Source of the DNA: Cryobacterium sp. Y29
GTDB lineage: Bacteria > Actinomycetota > Actinomycetes > Actinomycetales > Microbacteriaceae
Direction of reading: 5' to 3'
Assembly: GCF_002929825.1 (NCBI RefSeq)
Contig: NZ_PJJN01000020.1
Location: 1-33,446 of the forward strand
DNA length: 33,446 nucleotides
Under the pieces are notes generated by a model. It was given only the letters and a program-made list of their open reading frames with translations. It searched no databases and was not told the DNA's origin. The number at the start of each line of letters is the position of its first letter. The stretch's first letter is position 1. Position numbers and translations under genes: made by a program. Positions 24,681 to 32,900 of this stretch are shown here, piece after piece.

Positions 24681-25690
24681 CGGTCATCGCCGACCTGTTT
24701 GACGTTGAGTATGGAAACAAGCTCGACATGAACAAGTTGACGCGAACCCACAAATCCGATGGCACCGCGTTCGTCGGCCGCAAGGGCGGGCTTTCCGGCC
24801 ATAGTGGGGTTTCGGGCTATGTTGCATCGATTGAGGGCGCACGTCTCTATCCGGCCGGCGCTCTCACTGTCGCGCTTGGTGGTTCGCGGTTGCTTTCCAC
24901 ATACGTCCAACAGCGCCCTTTTTACACTGCTCAGAACGTCGCGGTTCTGTTCCCCAAGGACGAAGAGATGTCGCACTTGCACCGGTTGTTCTATGCAATG
25001 TGCATTCGTCACAACGCATTCCGGTATACGGCGTTTGGGCGTGAAGCAAACCGTACCCTTCGAACAATTGGTCTACCGGATACCGTGCCCGACTGGGTTG
25101 ATCGCGCCGAGATTCCCACTGTTGCTGGCCTGCGTCAGGCCCTCGACACATCTGTCAGTTTGGCTGATGCTCCTGCCTGGCAGATTTTCCGTATCGACGG
25201 CCTTTTCGATATACGTAAGGGTCGCCGACTCACCAAGGCCGATCGCCGGCCCGGGGAAGTTCGATTTGTTGGGGCAACCGAGTTCAATAACGGCGTGACC
25301 GATATGTGCGATGTGACACCTAATGCCCCCGCACACACTCTTACGGTGGCCTACAACGGAAGTGTCGGGTCAACTTTTTACCAGGATGAGCCATATTTTG
25401 CATGCGATGACGTAAACGTCCTAATCCCGCGTGCTGAAGTAACCAAATGGGCTCTTTTGTTCGTCGCTGCGGCGATTAAACATGAGCGCCACCGGTTCAC
25501 ATATGGCTATAAGTGGACTCTTGCCCGCATGAAGAAAACGACAGTCCGCCTCCCCGTGCGCCCCGACGGCCAGCCGGACTGGGACTATGCGGAATCGATG
25601 ATGCGAGGCCTGCCGTTCTCCGCTGCGATCGCTTCATCAACGGTGAGTCGGTTACCCGCGAGCGACCTTCGAACGGTTACCTCCGCCTAG
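24677..25690 (+). CDS. BcgI-like specificity subunit (HsdS-type)
   Basis: The 337-residue product has two target-recognition halves, about 1-165 and 166-337, each opening with an IADLFDVEYG or IDGLFDIRKG motif typical of type I/IIB specificity proteins. Each half should read one part of a split DNA target. Length is near that of BcgI B (about 340). Its GTG start overlaps the stop of the A subunit as GTGA, so the two are made together. The exact target cannot be read from sequence. No separate translocase (HsdR helicase) is encoded next to it, consistent with a type IIB-like enzyme. Confidence 0.9.
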   Translation: MTVIADLFDVEYGNKLDMNKLTRTHKSDGTAFVGRKGGLSGHSGVSGYVASIEGARLYPAGALTVALGGSRLLSTYVQQRPFYTAQNVAVLFPKDEEMSHLHRLFYAMCIRHNAFRYTAFGREANRTLRTIGLPDTVPDWVDRAEIPTVAGLRQALDTSVSLADAPAWQIFRIDGLFDIRKGRRLTKADRRPGEVRFVGATEFNNGVTDMCDVTPNAPAHTLTVAYNGSVGSTFYQDEPYFACDDVNVLIPRAEVTKWALLFVAAAIKHERHRFTYGYKWTLARMKKTTVRLPVRPDGQPDWDYAESMMRGLPFSAAIASSTVSRLPASDLRTVTSA

Positions 25691-25940
25691 ACAGTTAGTC
25701 CGCCGCGTTGGATGGCCGCCACCCACACCCAGGCACGGTGCAACCCGCGGATCTACCACTCGGCGCTGAACGCGGGTTCGACCTCTTCGAGGCTGCCGGA
25801 CTGCACTAAAGGAGTCGGATATGGTCCGCGGGGGCTCGTCTTTTTTTGCGGCCACTGTTCACTCCAATAAAGCTCGCATTTATGGAGTTTATAGAACATA
25901 AATTCGTTTTTTGGGAGGATTCGGGAGTGGGCGATCGTCG
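25691..25940. other. Gap after the RM genes with an inverted repeat
   Basis: AACCCGCG (25742-25749) and CGCGGGTT (25771-25778) are perfect complements with a 21-base loop, a possible terminator for the RM operon. On the minus strand a short frame ending at 25753 could code about 48 residues from an ATG near 25898, but it lacks a ribosome binding site. Its last residues (LEEVEPAFSAEW) look coding, so it may be a gene remnant. Confidence 0.35.
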
Positions 25941-26090
25941 CTATTTGGTGGGGCGCACGTATAAGACCAGGTGATCGGCGGGGATGGCGGCGCGCAGTTG
26001 CTCGAGGGCGGTCCAGCTGTCTGGTGCTTCGATGGTGACGGGCGTTGACTCGGCCGTGTCTCGCGGACGGTGTGCCAGGTCCCAATTCAT
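25941..26090 (-). CDS. Mini-gene of 49 residues, unknown function
   Basis: The frame from ATG at 26090 to TAG at 25943-25941 encodes 49 residues. It begins MNWDLAHRPRD and contains an amphipathic helix (SWTALEQLRAAI) followed by a hydrophobic strand (HLVLYVRPTK). Codon choice is biased to G/C third positions, as in the real genes here. AGGAGG sits directly against the ATG, closer than normal, so the start could be inefficient. No family known. Confidence 0.45.
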   Translation of the reverse strand: MNWDLAHRPRDTAESTPVTIEAPDSWTALEQLRAAIPADHLVLYVRPTK

Positions 26091-26233
26091 CCTCCTATTA
26101 TCCGCTTGCAGATGAGCCGGCCGCTGCTAGGGCAAGCGGACCAGGCAACGTGCGGGGCATCGACAGAACGCGCTTAACTGCGACTCCTCGACCTGCAGTG
26201 GGGTGAGGCACCGTTCACGGTTTGCGGGAGTGC

Positions 26234-26514
26234 CCCACGGGCCAGTGGGATGCCGGCACCATAGCCGACCCCCGAAGAAACCCGCACTCGGGATGGGAGA
26301 AGAGCCGCAGGCTTGGTTCCCCAGTGTGTAGGCCGACGCACGTGAACTTTGTTGCTTTTCGTCTGGGGGATTGTTCACTCCGTGCTGTCGGCGTCAAGCC
26401 GTCGTCGCAGTTTCGGCAAAACTTTCTCCTCCGCTGCGCTCCTCCACAACTTTGGCCTGCAACCGCTCCTTGGGGCTTGACCCCGACAGCACTCCATGAG
26501 GGCGGAAATCCGCC
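26234..26514 (+). ncRNA. Candidate structured RNA leader with several stems
   Basis: Between 26091 and 26543 there is no supportable gene, but several inverted repeats follow one another: CCCAC/GTGGG (26234-26249), CCCGA/TCGGG (26271-26292), GTGAAC/GTTCAC (26342-26378), and a 19-base pair of arms with one mismatch (26382-26400 with 26474-26492). The large stem encloses a small AGTTT/AAACT hairpin (about 26409-26423). A final GGCGG/CCGCC hairpin (26501-26514) ends 17 bases before the ribosome binding site of the next gene. The set looks like a folded 5' leader or riboswitch-like element of the following operon. Confidence 0.5.
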
Positions 26515-26543
26515 GAAAGGCAAAAAAATTTGGAGGAGAGAAA

Positions 26544-26807
26544 ATGCTTGAACAGATCAGGACTCACCACAGCGCAGCGGCTCCCGTTGATGTTGAGTGG
26601 AAAATCCGACACCTCACCCGCTCGATCCGGAGCCGTGAACGGATGTTGACCTGGGGAGGGTTTGCCACCCCCCACGCTCCCGAGAGTCCCGCCGTGATCG
26701 CCCAGCGCACCGCCGCCCAGCTCACAGCGATCGCTGACCTCCGCGCCCAGCTCGCCCAGTGGGAAGCCCAGGCCGTAACCACACCCGCTACCGCACTAAG
26801 CAACTGA
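26544..26807 (+). CDS. Small hypothetical protein, helical
   Basis: The 87-residue product begins at the ATG at 26544, placed after a strong GGAGGAG site (26532-26538). It is mostly helical, with a basic central region (WKIRHLTRSIRSRERML) and a C-terminal Ala/Gln-rich helix (RAQLAQWEAQA) that may form a coiled coil. I recognise no family. It precedes the LPD29 gene by 12 bases and should be co-transcribed with it from the structured leader. Confidence 0.7.
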   Translation: MLEQIRTHHSAAAPVDVEWKIRHLTRSIRSRERMLTWGGFATPHAPESPAVIAQRTAAQLTAIADLRAQLAQWEAQAVTTPATALSN

Positions 26808-26819
26808 GGAGACCAGACC

Positions 26820-27356
26820 ATGGCCGAATACATCAGCACCAAGGACACCGCCAAGTTGCTTCGTACGGCGTTGAAGAACGCATTTCCCGGCGTGAAGTTC
26901 AGCGTCCGGATGAGCACCGGCACCGCGTCAGCCTGGATGAGTGTTTCCTGGAGCGACGGCCCCACTGACCTCGACGTGCGCGCGATCACCCGCCAGTACA
27001 AGGGCCGCAGCTTCAACAGCATGACCGATGGATACGACGACAACGGGTCAGCGCTCGTCGCGTTCGACGGCGAAGACATGCCCCGCGTCGTGCACTACAG
27101 CTGCGACGGCATCAACACCCACCGCGACCACACCACCGCCGGATACCGCGTCGCACAGCACCTCATCAGCACCGACAGCGACCGAAAAGACTTGGTGCTC
27201 TTCACCCCCGAGGGCGACACCATCACCGGTGCCCCCTTGCCCCAGAGCCTCTATGTCGCCGGGCGCTTCCACGATTGCATCTACAGCCCCACCCAGCTCG
27301 CCCAAGCGATCCTCCGCCGCGTCAACCTCTGCACCGTTACCGCGCCCACTCGATAG
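26820..27356 (+). CDS. LPD29-domain protein
   Basis: The 178-residue product carries the LPD29 domain (large polyvalent protein-associated domain 29) in its first 70 residues. The domain opens YISTKDTAKLLRTALK and continues FPGVKFSVR and SWSDGPT. Such domains occur in polyvalent proteins of phages and conjugative elements and are thought to protect or prepare entering DNA; the biochemical role is not known. Residues 75-178 have no clear domain. The gene sits in a run of small co-oriented genes that lead up to the transfer region. Confidence 0.8.
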   Translation: MAEYISTKDTAKLLRTALKNAFPGVKFSVRMSTGTASAWMSVSWSDGPTDLDVRAITRQYKGRSFNSMTDGYDDNGSALVAFDGEDMPRVVHYSCDGINTHRDHTTAGYRVAQHLISTDSDRKDLVLFTPEGDTITGAPLPQSLYVAGRFHDCIYSPTQLAQAILRRVNLCTVTAPTR

Positions 27357-27372
27357 ACCAGGAGCACCAGAA

Positions 27373-27630
27373 ATGATCACCACCATGATTGATACCGACG
27401 CGGCCGCGACCTTCACTGAGGTATTCGCGGCCGGGGATTTCGCGGGCGACGTTGGGCCTCGGATGAGCTGTACCGGAGTTGATGCACTGGCCGGGATGCT
27501 CCGCGCAGTCGGAGCAGACACGGCCGCCGCAACGTGGATCGACGCGCACGCCGCCGACGACGACGACGAAGGAGTCAGCCACTTTCAGCCCATTGCACCC
27601 GCCGGAGCCGGACACGGCACGGATCAATAA
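27373..27630 (+). CDS. Small acidic hypothetical protein
   Basis: The 85-residue product starts at ATG 27373 with GGAG eight to twelve bases upstream. It is acidic (DDDDE near residue 64), predicted helical in the middle, and ends Gly/Ala-rich. An in-frame reading further upstream overlaps the LPD29 gene and is not supported. Small acidic proteins in this setting can be DNA mimics that block restriction, but nothing here proves it. Confidence 0.6.
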   Translation: MITTMIDTDAAATFTEVFAAGDFAGDVGPRMSCTGVDALAGMLRAVGADTAAATWIDAHAADDDDEGVSHFQPIAPAGAGHGTDQ

Positions 27631-27646
27631 AGCACCCTGAAATATT

Positions 27647-27687
27647 GTATAGTCCCCCTAGACAAACTTGATCTAGGGGGACTATAC
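27647..27687. promoter_or_regulatory. Perfect 16-bp inverted repeat before hicA
   Basis: Arms at 27647-27662 and 27672-27687 are perfect 16-base complements with a 9-base spacer, ending 7 bases before the hicA ATG. Toxin-antitoxin operons are usually repressed by their own antitoxin at such palindromes. A TATATT (27689-27694) touches the ATG, so the true promoter may lie within the palindrome. It could also form a hairpin that blocks translation from upstream transcripts. Confidence 0.75.
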
Positions 27688-27694
27688 TTATATT

Positions 27695-27904
27695 ATGGTC
27701 AACGAAGTGAAGTACCGGGACGTGGAACGATTTCTGCGCGAGGCGGGCTGGACCGTAGCCCGCCAGAGCGGCAGTCACATTCTGTGGGTCAGCCCGGACC
27801 GAACAGAGCGACTCTCGATCCCGCCGCACGGCGGGAAGGTATCACCGGGAGTCGTCCGACAGATCATCAAGGCCGTGCCCGACACCCCGAAGAACTGGCG
27901 ATAG
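27695..27904 (+). CDS. hicA: HicA-type mRNA interferase toxin
   Basis: The 69-residue product is a full HicA. It begins with the YRDVERFLREAGW helix and has the active-site His at 28 in the SGSH motif, followed by the PPHGGKVSPGVVRQIIKA end pattern. HicA cuts mRNA in the cytoplasm until bound by HicB. Length is near the family norm. The gene follows a perfect inverted repeat. Unusually, the next gene is not the antitoxin: an unknown gene lies between hicA and the hicB-like gene. Confidence 0.9.
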   Translation: MVNEVKYRDVERFLREAGWTVARQSGSHILWVSPDRTERLSIPPHGGKVSPGVVRQIIKAVPDTPKNWR

Positions 27905-27912
27905 GAGAGACC

Positions 27913-28305
27913 GTGGCGATCAACGCAGAGAACCGGCAGGCTGAGATTGCGGACGAGCTGAGCGAGGTTGCGCGGACGTTGGCGCACTCCACACGCTCAG
28001 TTCCGCACCCCGCCGAGTCCTACGGCTTGCTCGGCGACTTGCAAGCCGCTCAGGATGCGCTGGTCCAGGTTTACGAGCAGTTGGCTACCTGGCACGGGGC
28101 AGTCGTGGACGGGACGCACTATAACGGTGAGGACGGTCGCGGCTTGAAAGGTGTTCCCGCAGCGGGCCCCGATGGACACATCGCAGGGCTGCTCAAAATG
28201 GCGGCGGCATCCGCCGCCGAAGCCGCCGCGCTGGTCAGTCGGGCGCACAGCGCTAACGGCGTCGTGCGTTGGTTCGACGACGCAAAGAATGAGGAAGAGG
28301 TTTGA
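27913..28305 (+). CDS. Unknown protein between hicA and the hicB-like gene
   Basis: The 130-residue product starts at GTG 27913, after AGGAGA, 8 bases from the hicA stop. It is mainly helical (residues 5-65 and 95-130), with no metal or catalytic motif I recognise. It may be a third member of the toxin-antitoxin operon, a chaperone-like partner, or an unrelated cargo gene. The next gene begins 2 bases after its stop. Confidence 0.7.
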   Translation: MAINAENRQAEIADELSEVARTLAHSTRSVPHPAESYGLLGDLQAAQDALVQVYEQLATWHGAVVDGTHYNGEDGRGLKGVPAAGPDGHIAGLLKMAAASAAEAAALVSRAHSANGVVRWFDDAKNEEEV

Positions 28306-28307
28306 CC

Positions 28308-28712
28308 ATGATGACGACGCGCACGATTGAAGCCACCGCATCCCACGAGGGCAAGTGGTGGGAAATCTCGTTTCACGATGACGACCTCGACACCGTGACC
28401 TCAACGCGCAGCATTAACGACGTTGAGAGCATGGCCACCGACGCGGCCGCACTCTGGCTCGACGTCGACCCCGCCACGATCCAAGTGCACGTAACGTATG
28501 CGCTCCCCGAGGCCTACCGATCGAGTTGGGAGACTGCCCAAGAGAAAGCCGCCGCCGCTCGAGAAGCGGAAGCGGACGCGGCCCAGATGCGCCGCACCGT
28601 GATCGCCAACCTCCGCGCCGATGGCTACACGCTCGCGGAAGCGGGCAAGCTCCTGGGCCTGTCCAAGGGACGTGTTCACCAGCTCGCCCACACACCCTCA
28701 GACCGCGCCTAG
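28308..28712 (+). CDS. HicB-like antitoxin/regulator
   Basis: The 134-residue product has a HicB-like N-terminal domain (about 1-60, with GKWWEISFHDDD as a first strand pair) and a C-terminal helix-turn-helix (YTLAEAGKLLGLSKGRVHQLA, about 107-127, given here in two motifs around the turn GLS). A charged coiled coil (about 75-100) joins them. In HicAB pairs this layout binds the toxin and represses the operon. I infer it neutralises the HicA at 27695 although one gene intervenes. Start is ATG at 28308 with GAGGAAGAGG upstream. It may act only as regulator. Confidence 0.7.
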   Translation: MMTTRTIEATASHEGKWWEISFHDDDLDTVTSTRSINDVESMATDAAALWLDVDPATIQVHVTYALPEAYRSSWETAQEKAAAAREAEADAAQMRRTVIANLRADGYTLAEAGKLLGLSKGRVHQLAHTPSDRA

Positions 28713-28735
28713 ACCCACTCACGAAGCCGAAAATA

Positions 28736-29221
28736 GTGAAAACTACGCAGTCGGAACGGTTCTGGTCACACGTTGTCACAGGGCCCGCCGCCGATGACTG
28801 TTGGATCTGGACCGGCGCGATTGCTGATGACGGTTACGGCCGGTTCTGGACGAAGGACGGCGATGGCCAAAAGGTCATCCGGCCGCAACGTTTCGCCTAC
28901 CAGCTCGCAACCGGGACGCCGCTGCCGCCGTCGGTTCTGCTGCTGCACGCCTGCGACGTGCCGATCTGTGTGCACGCCGTCGCCGACGCGGCCGAGTCGC
29001 ACCTCTCCGAGGGCACCCACAAAACAAACATGCTCGACCGGGCACAGAAAAACCGTCACGCTAACCGGTGGTCAGCCTGGCGGTTCAATGGTCTGGCCCG
29101 CCAGGAGCGTGCGCAGCGTTCCCGCGATCTTCGAGACGTGATCCTCACCCATGGGTGGGACCCCGAGCGGATGAGCGGCGCCCTCGCCGGGGTAGAAGAA
29201 TCGCACCCGCGCCTGTTCTAA
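28736..29221 (+). CDS. HNH-type endonuclease-like protein
   Basis: The 161-residue product matches HNH homing-type nucleases of actinobacterial phages and plasmids. It shows CWIWTGAIADDGYGRF near residues 22-37, LLLHACD with the first His near 72-78, and EGTHKTNMLDRAQKNRH near 92-108 with the Asn and final His. Such enzymes nick or cut DNA. The GTG at 28736 is the likely start. No target site is visible. It could be a selfish endonuclease or act in plasmid exclusion. Confidence 0.8.
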   Translation: MKTTQSERFWSHVVTGPAADDCWIWTGAIADDGYGRFWTKDGDGQKVIRPQRFAYQLATGTPLPPSVLLLHACDVPICVHAVADAAESHLSEGTHKTNMLDRAQKNRHANRWSAWRFNGLARQERAQRSRDLRDVILTHGWDPERMSGALAGVEESHPRLF

Positions 29222-29268
29222 ACGCTCACCAGGTCAACCAAAAACGCCGACCCGGAACCTAACGCCTA

Positions 29269-29676
29269 CTAGCCGACCGGCGCACTTTCCGAAGCAGACT
29301 GATCTCCGACCGGAACCGAATTCTCGTCGACAGTTGTTGCGGGAGTTGCCGGGACCGGCGCTGCCCGCTTGACGTCGCGGGTTGCGATCCCGAGACGCCC
29401 GGCGACCTCCGCGCGTGAGGCTCCGGCGGCGAGCATAGTGTCGATGGTGACCGCTGCGCTGGCGCGTCGGGCGGCGGTGTTCTTCTGGGCTTGCGCGCGG
29501 ATTCGGGCGATTTCTTTCTCCGCCAGCGCGTTCACTTCGTCGACCTGGTCAACGTAGGTGAAGTAATCGACGGCCAGGGACTCGAGCTTGTCCTCCCGAG
29601 CGCGGAACTGGGCCGCGTTCTCGCGGGCGAGCTGGCGGGCGGCGGTAAGTTTTGCGGACTTGCGAAGTTCAGCCAT
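29269..29676 (-). CDS. Small helical protein divergent from the relaxase, possible relaxosome accessory
   Basis: The 135-residue product is basic and helical at its N-terminus (residues 1-65) with a likely helix-turn-helix at 75-108 (TIDTMLAAGASRAEVAGRLG, then IATRDVKR). The C-terminus is Pro/Thr/Ser-rich and probably disordered. It is divergently transcribed from the relaxase and shares its 298-base control region, where oriT is expected. Small accessory DNA-binding proteins of relaxosomes are often placed like this. That function is inference. The ATG at 29676 follows AGGGGG. Confidence 0.65.
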   Translation of the reverse strand: MAELRKSAKLTAARQLARENAAQFRAREDKLESLAVDYFTYVDQVDEVNALAEKEIARIRAQAQKNTAARRASAAVTIDTMLAAGASRAEVAGRLGIATRDVKRAAPVPATPATTVDENSVPVGDQSASESAPVG

Positions 29677-29974
29677 GGGATCCCCCTGTTTAGGTCAGTG
29701 TCCAAGTATGCGGGCATGCCCTGCGGGCACCAAAAACGGCGCAGTGGCGGAGTGCTCGAGTGAGTCAGTCGTGCTCTGGTTCTGTAGGTGGCCCGTCTGT
29801 TGCTGATCGACCGCGTTTACTGCGCTGTCCTCGTTCCTCGTCGGCTCCGTGCACTCCCAGCGGTCTCAAAGCACAGACGCAGTATCTCCGATCCTGGCCA
29901 CTCTCAATCCTCATTCTTCGTCACTCAATCTGTCACACCTCTGGCATTTATAATCAACGAGGTAAGCTGACCCC
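29677..29974. other. Intergenic region with candidate oriT hairpins
   Basis: This 298-base gap lies between the accessory gene and the relaxase start. It holds overlapping inverted repeats at 29712-29729: palindrome GGGCATGCCC (29712-29721) and TGCCC/GGGCA (29717-29729), followed by an A-run (CAAAAACG). Inverted repeats beside a nick site, next to the relaxase gene, are the usual oriT form for MobF systems. The exact nick site is not known. Confidence 0.5.
29949..29954 (+). promoter_or_regulatory. Consensus -10 box before the relaxase gene
   Basis: TATAAT at 29949-29954 is a perfect -10 box 20 bases before the relaxase ATG. A ribosome binding site GAGG follows at about 29959-29963. The -35 region is weak (TCAATC at 29925-29930, 18 bases away), so an activator or extended -10 may be needed. 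Confidence 0.6.
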
Positions 29975-32900
29975 ATGATGACCATGCATATCCTCTCCGC
30001 GGGAGACGGATATGCGTACTACACCAGCGAGACCGCAAGCGGTGATGTGAAGCGCGAGACCGGCCAAGAGTTGGGCGATTACTACACCGCCGAGGGCAAC
30101 CCTCCCGGCGTCTGGGTGGGCTCAGGACTTGCTGCTCTGGGCGTGTCAGGCACCGTCACGGAGGAGCAGATGAAAGCCCTCTTTGGTGAGGGGCTGCACC
30201 CGGATGCAGAACAGATCATTGCTGCCGCTCAAGGTCAGGGCAAGACCGCTGATGAGGCGATAGAACTAGCCAAGTTGGGGCGCGGCTACTACTCCTACAA
30301 GCAGGGAACGACCGGCCTCCGCGAGCAGATCGGGACCGGTTACAGCGACTTCACCCGGATCAACCACCGCGAACCTAACGCGGAAGAGCGCCGCGTTATC
30401 CGGGTCCGCGAGGGCGCGCAGGCGTTCCGCACGGCCAAGGGCCGGCAGCCTGCCGACAAGGAAGAGTTGGGCCGGTTCATCACCGCGGCCACCCGCCCGA
30501 CACAGCAAGCCGTTGCCGGATTCGACCTGGTCTTCTCGCCGGCTAAGAGCGTGTCAACGCTCTGGGGACTGGGAGACAACGAGACGCGGAAGGTGATCGA
30601 GGAGGAGCATGAGGCCGCGATCAGCGACACCATCGGCTACCTCGAACGCGAAGCAATCGCCACCCGCGCCGGCACTAACGGTGTCGCACAGATCGACGTG
30701 GAGGGTGGGCTGATTGCAACCAGGTTCCGCCACTACGACTCCCGCAACGGAGACCCACAGCTCCACGACCACCTCGTGGTCGCGAACAAGGTCAAAGGCG
30801 TAGATGGGAAGTGGCGAACCATCGATTCCAAGCTGCTGCACCGCCAGGGAGTGGCCGCATCCGAGTTCTACAACCAACGCGTCATGGACCGGGTTACCGA
30901 CCGGCTAGAGCTGGCAACCGAGCTGCGTGAGGTCACCCCGGGCAAGCGCCCTGTGGTCGAAATCGCCGGGATTGACGCCCGCCTCACCGCCGGTTTTTCG
31001 ACCAGGTCGGCCGGGATCAAAAAGGCCATGGTCACACTCGAATCCGACTACCGCGAGACGCACGGACGGACCCCCGACGCCAAAGCCCGCATTGCCCTGG
31101 CACAGCAGGCCACACTCGACACCAGGCCGCAGAAGCTCCACGCTCGCGCACTTTCGGCGCTTCGCCCGTTGTGGCGCGTCCAGGCCGGGGCGCTTGTGGG
31201 CGACCGCGCGGTGGGTGGGATTTTGGAGACCGCCCAAGCGCACGCCCGCGACGACAGCACCCCCAAAGCTCCGGCCCAAAACATCACCCTCGCGCAGGCT
31301 GCAGCCCATGTTGTTGAGACCGTGTCCGAGCATCACGCCGTGTGGGGACCACACACGATCGAGGCTGAAACCCGCCGCTATATCCAGGCGCAACGCAGCG
31401 CCGGCAACACCGTTGAGGGCACGGTCGAGCAGATCACCCAGCACGCCCTGAGCACCGATTCCATTACTGTCACCCCGCCGGCACCGCACGGCGCTTTCCA
31501 GCCCCTCACCCGCCGCGACGGCACCAGCATTTACGAGCACAAGGGCCGCCAGCTCCTCACCTCTCGGAGCATCCTGGCCGCTGAGGACACACTGCTGGAC
31601 GCCGCGCGCACGCGCACCGCCTCGCCCGTATCTCGCGACGTATTCGATCAGGTCGCCGCGAAGGAAGGCCAGCACCTCGACGCCGGCCAGCGCGAGCTTG
31701 CCCGGGTATTCGCCACCAGCAGCACCCGCCTTGTCGTGGGCTCTGGCCCTGCCGGCACGGGCAAGACAACGGCGCTGCGCGTAGCGGCCCGAGCCGTCGA
31801 AGCGCAGGGCGGAAAGGTGATTGGCCTGGCCCCGTCCGCCACCGCGGCCGCGGTGCTGAAAGACGCAATTGAGATCGACGCCAAGACGATTCACTCATTC
31901 ACTTTCCAGAAAGGCAGCCTGGCCGAGCTGCTGCAGCAAACGGAACGCATCGAGGGTTTGGACCTCAACCCGGGCGACGTAATCGTGGTGGACGAGGCCG
32001 GCATGGCCGGCACCACCAACCTGGCCAAGGTCACCCGCATCGCCCAGCTGCACGGCGCACACGTCCGCCTCATCGGAGACGACCGCCAGCTCTCCGCCGT
32101 CGAGGCCGGCGGCGCGCTGCGCCTGCTCGAAAACGAAGTTGGATCCGTCAAGCTCGACCAGCTACACCGTTTCTCCAACAACGACGAAGCCGAGGCCACA
32201 AAGCTTCTGCGCGACCCCGCGACAACCGGCGACCCGTTCGCTTGGTACGTCACGAACGATCGCGTTGCCGGCGGCAGTGTGGACCGGATGAGCGGCGAAG
32301 TGTTCTCGGCCTGGCAGTCGGACACCACAGCAGGCCTGCACTCGGTGATGCTCGCACAGCAGAACAGCACTGTGGCCGAGCTGAACGCCCGCGCTCAAGC
32401 GTTCCGCATGAGTGAGGGAATCGTCAAAGGCAAGGAATCCGCTGCGCTGCGCGACGGCCTGGCCGCGTACGAGGGCGACACCGTTGTGACCCGCGTGAAC
32501 AACTCCCAGTTGAAAGTCAGCGGCGGCCGCGACATCGTCAAAAACGGCGACCTGTGGACCGTGAAAAAAGCACACCCAGACGGAACACTCACCGTCAGCC
32601 ACCAGAGCACCGGGGGCACGATCACCCTGCCGAAGGAGTACGTGACCGGCGCCGTCGAGCTGGGCTACTCGTCCACCATCCACCGCGCCCAGGGCATGAC
32701 CGCCGACACCGCCCACGTCCTGGCCGACAGCAGCACCAGCCGCGAACTCGCCTACGTCGGCCTGACCCGCGGCAAGCACGAAAACCACCTGTACGTCGAG
32801 ACCGCCGACGCCCAGCCCGTCAGCGACGTACTCGACCAGATCGCCGGCAACGCTGACGGCATGCTCTCGGCCACCGAGACCATCCGCGCCGAACAGGCCC

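Noticed and set aside
16161..25690. A composite transposon or insertion sequence carrying the cargo
   Set aside because: I see no DDE transposase and no matching terminal inverted repeats at the block edges; only the serine recombinase is present.
26215..26551. Overlapping open frames on both strands before the LPD29 operon
   Set aside because: Both strands are open over the same inverted repeats, which is better explained by a structured RNA than by two proteins.
30905..31894. A 329-residue open frame on the minus strand
   Set aside because: It lies wholly antisense to the relaxase, whose motifs are clear, and has the Gly/Arg/Ala-rich make-up of a high-GC shadow frame.
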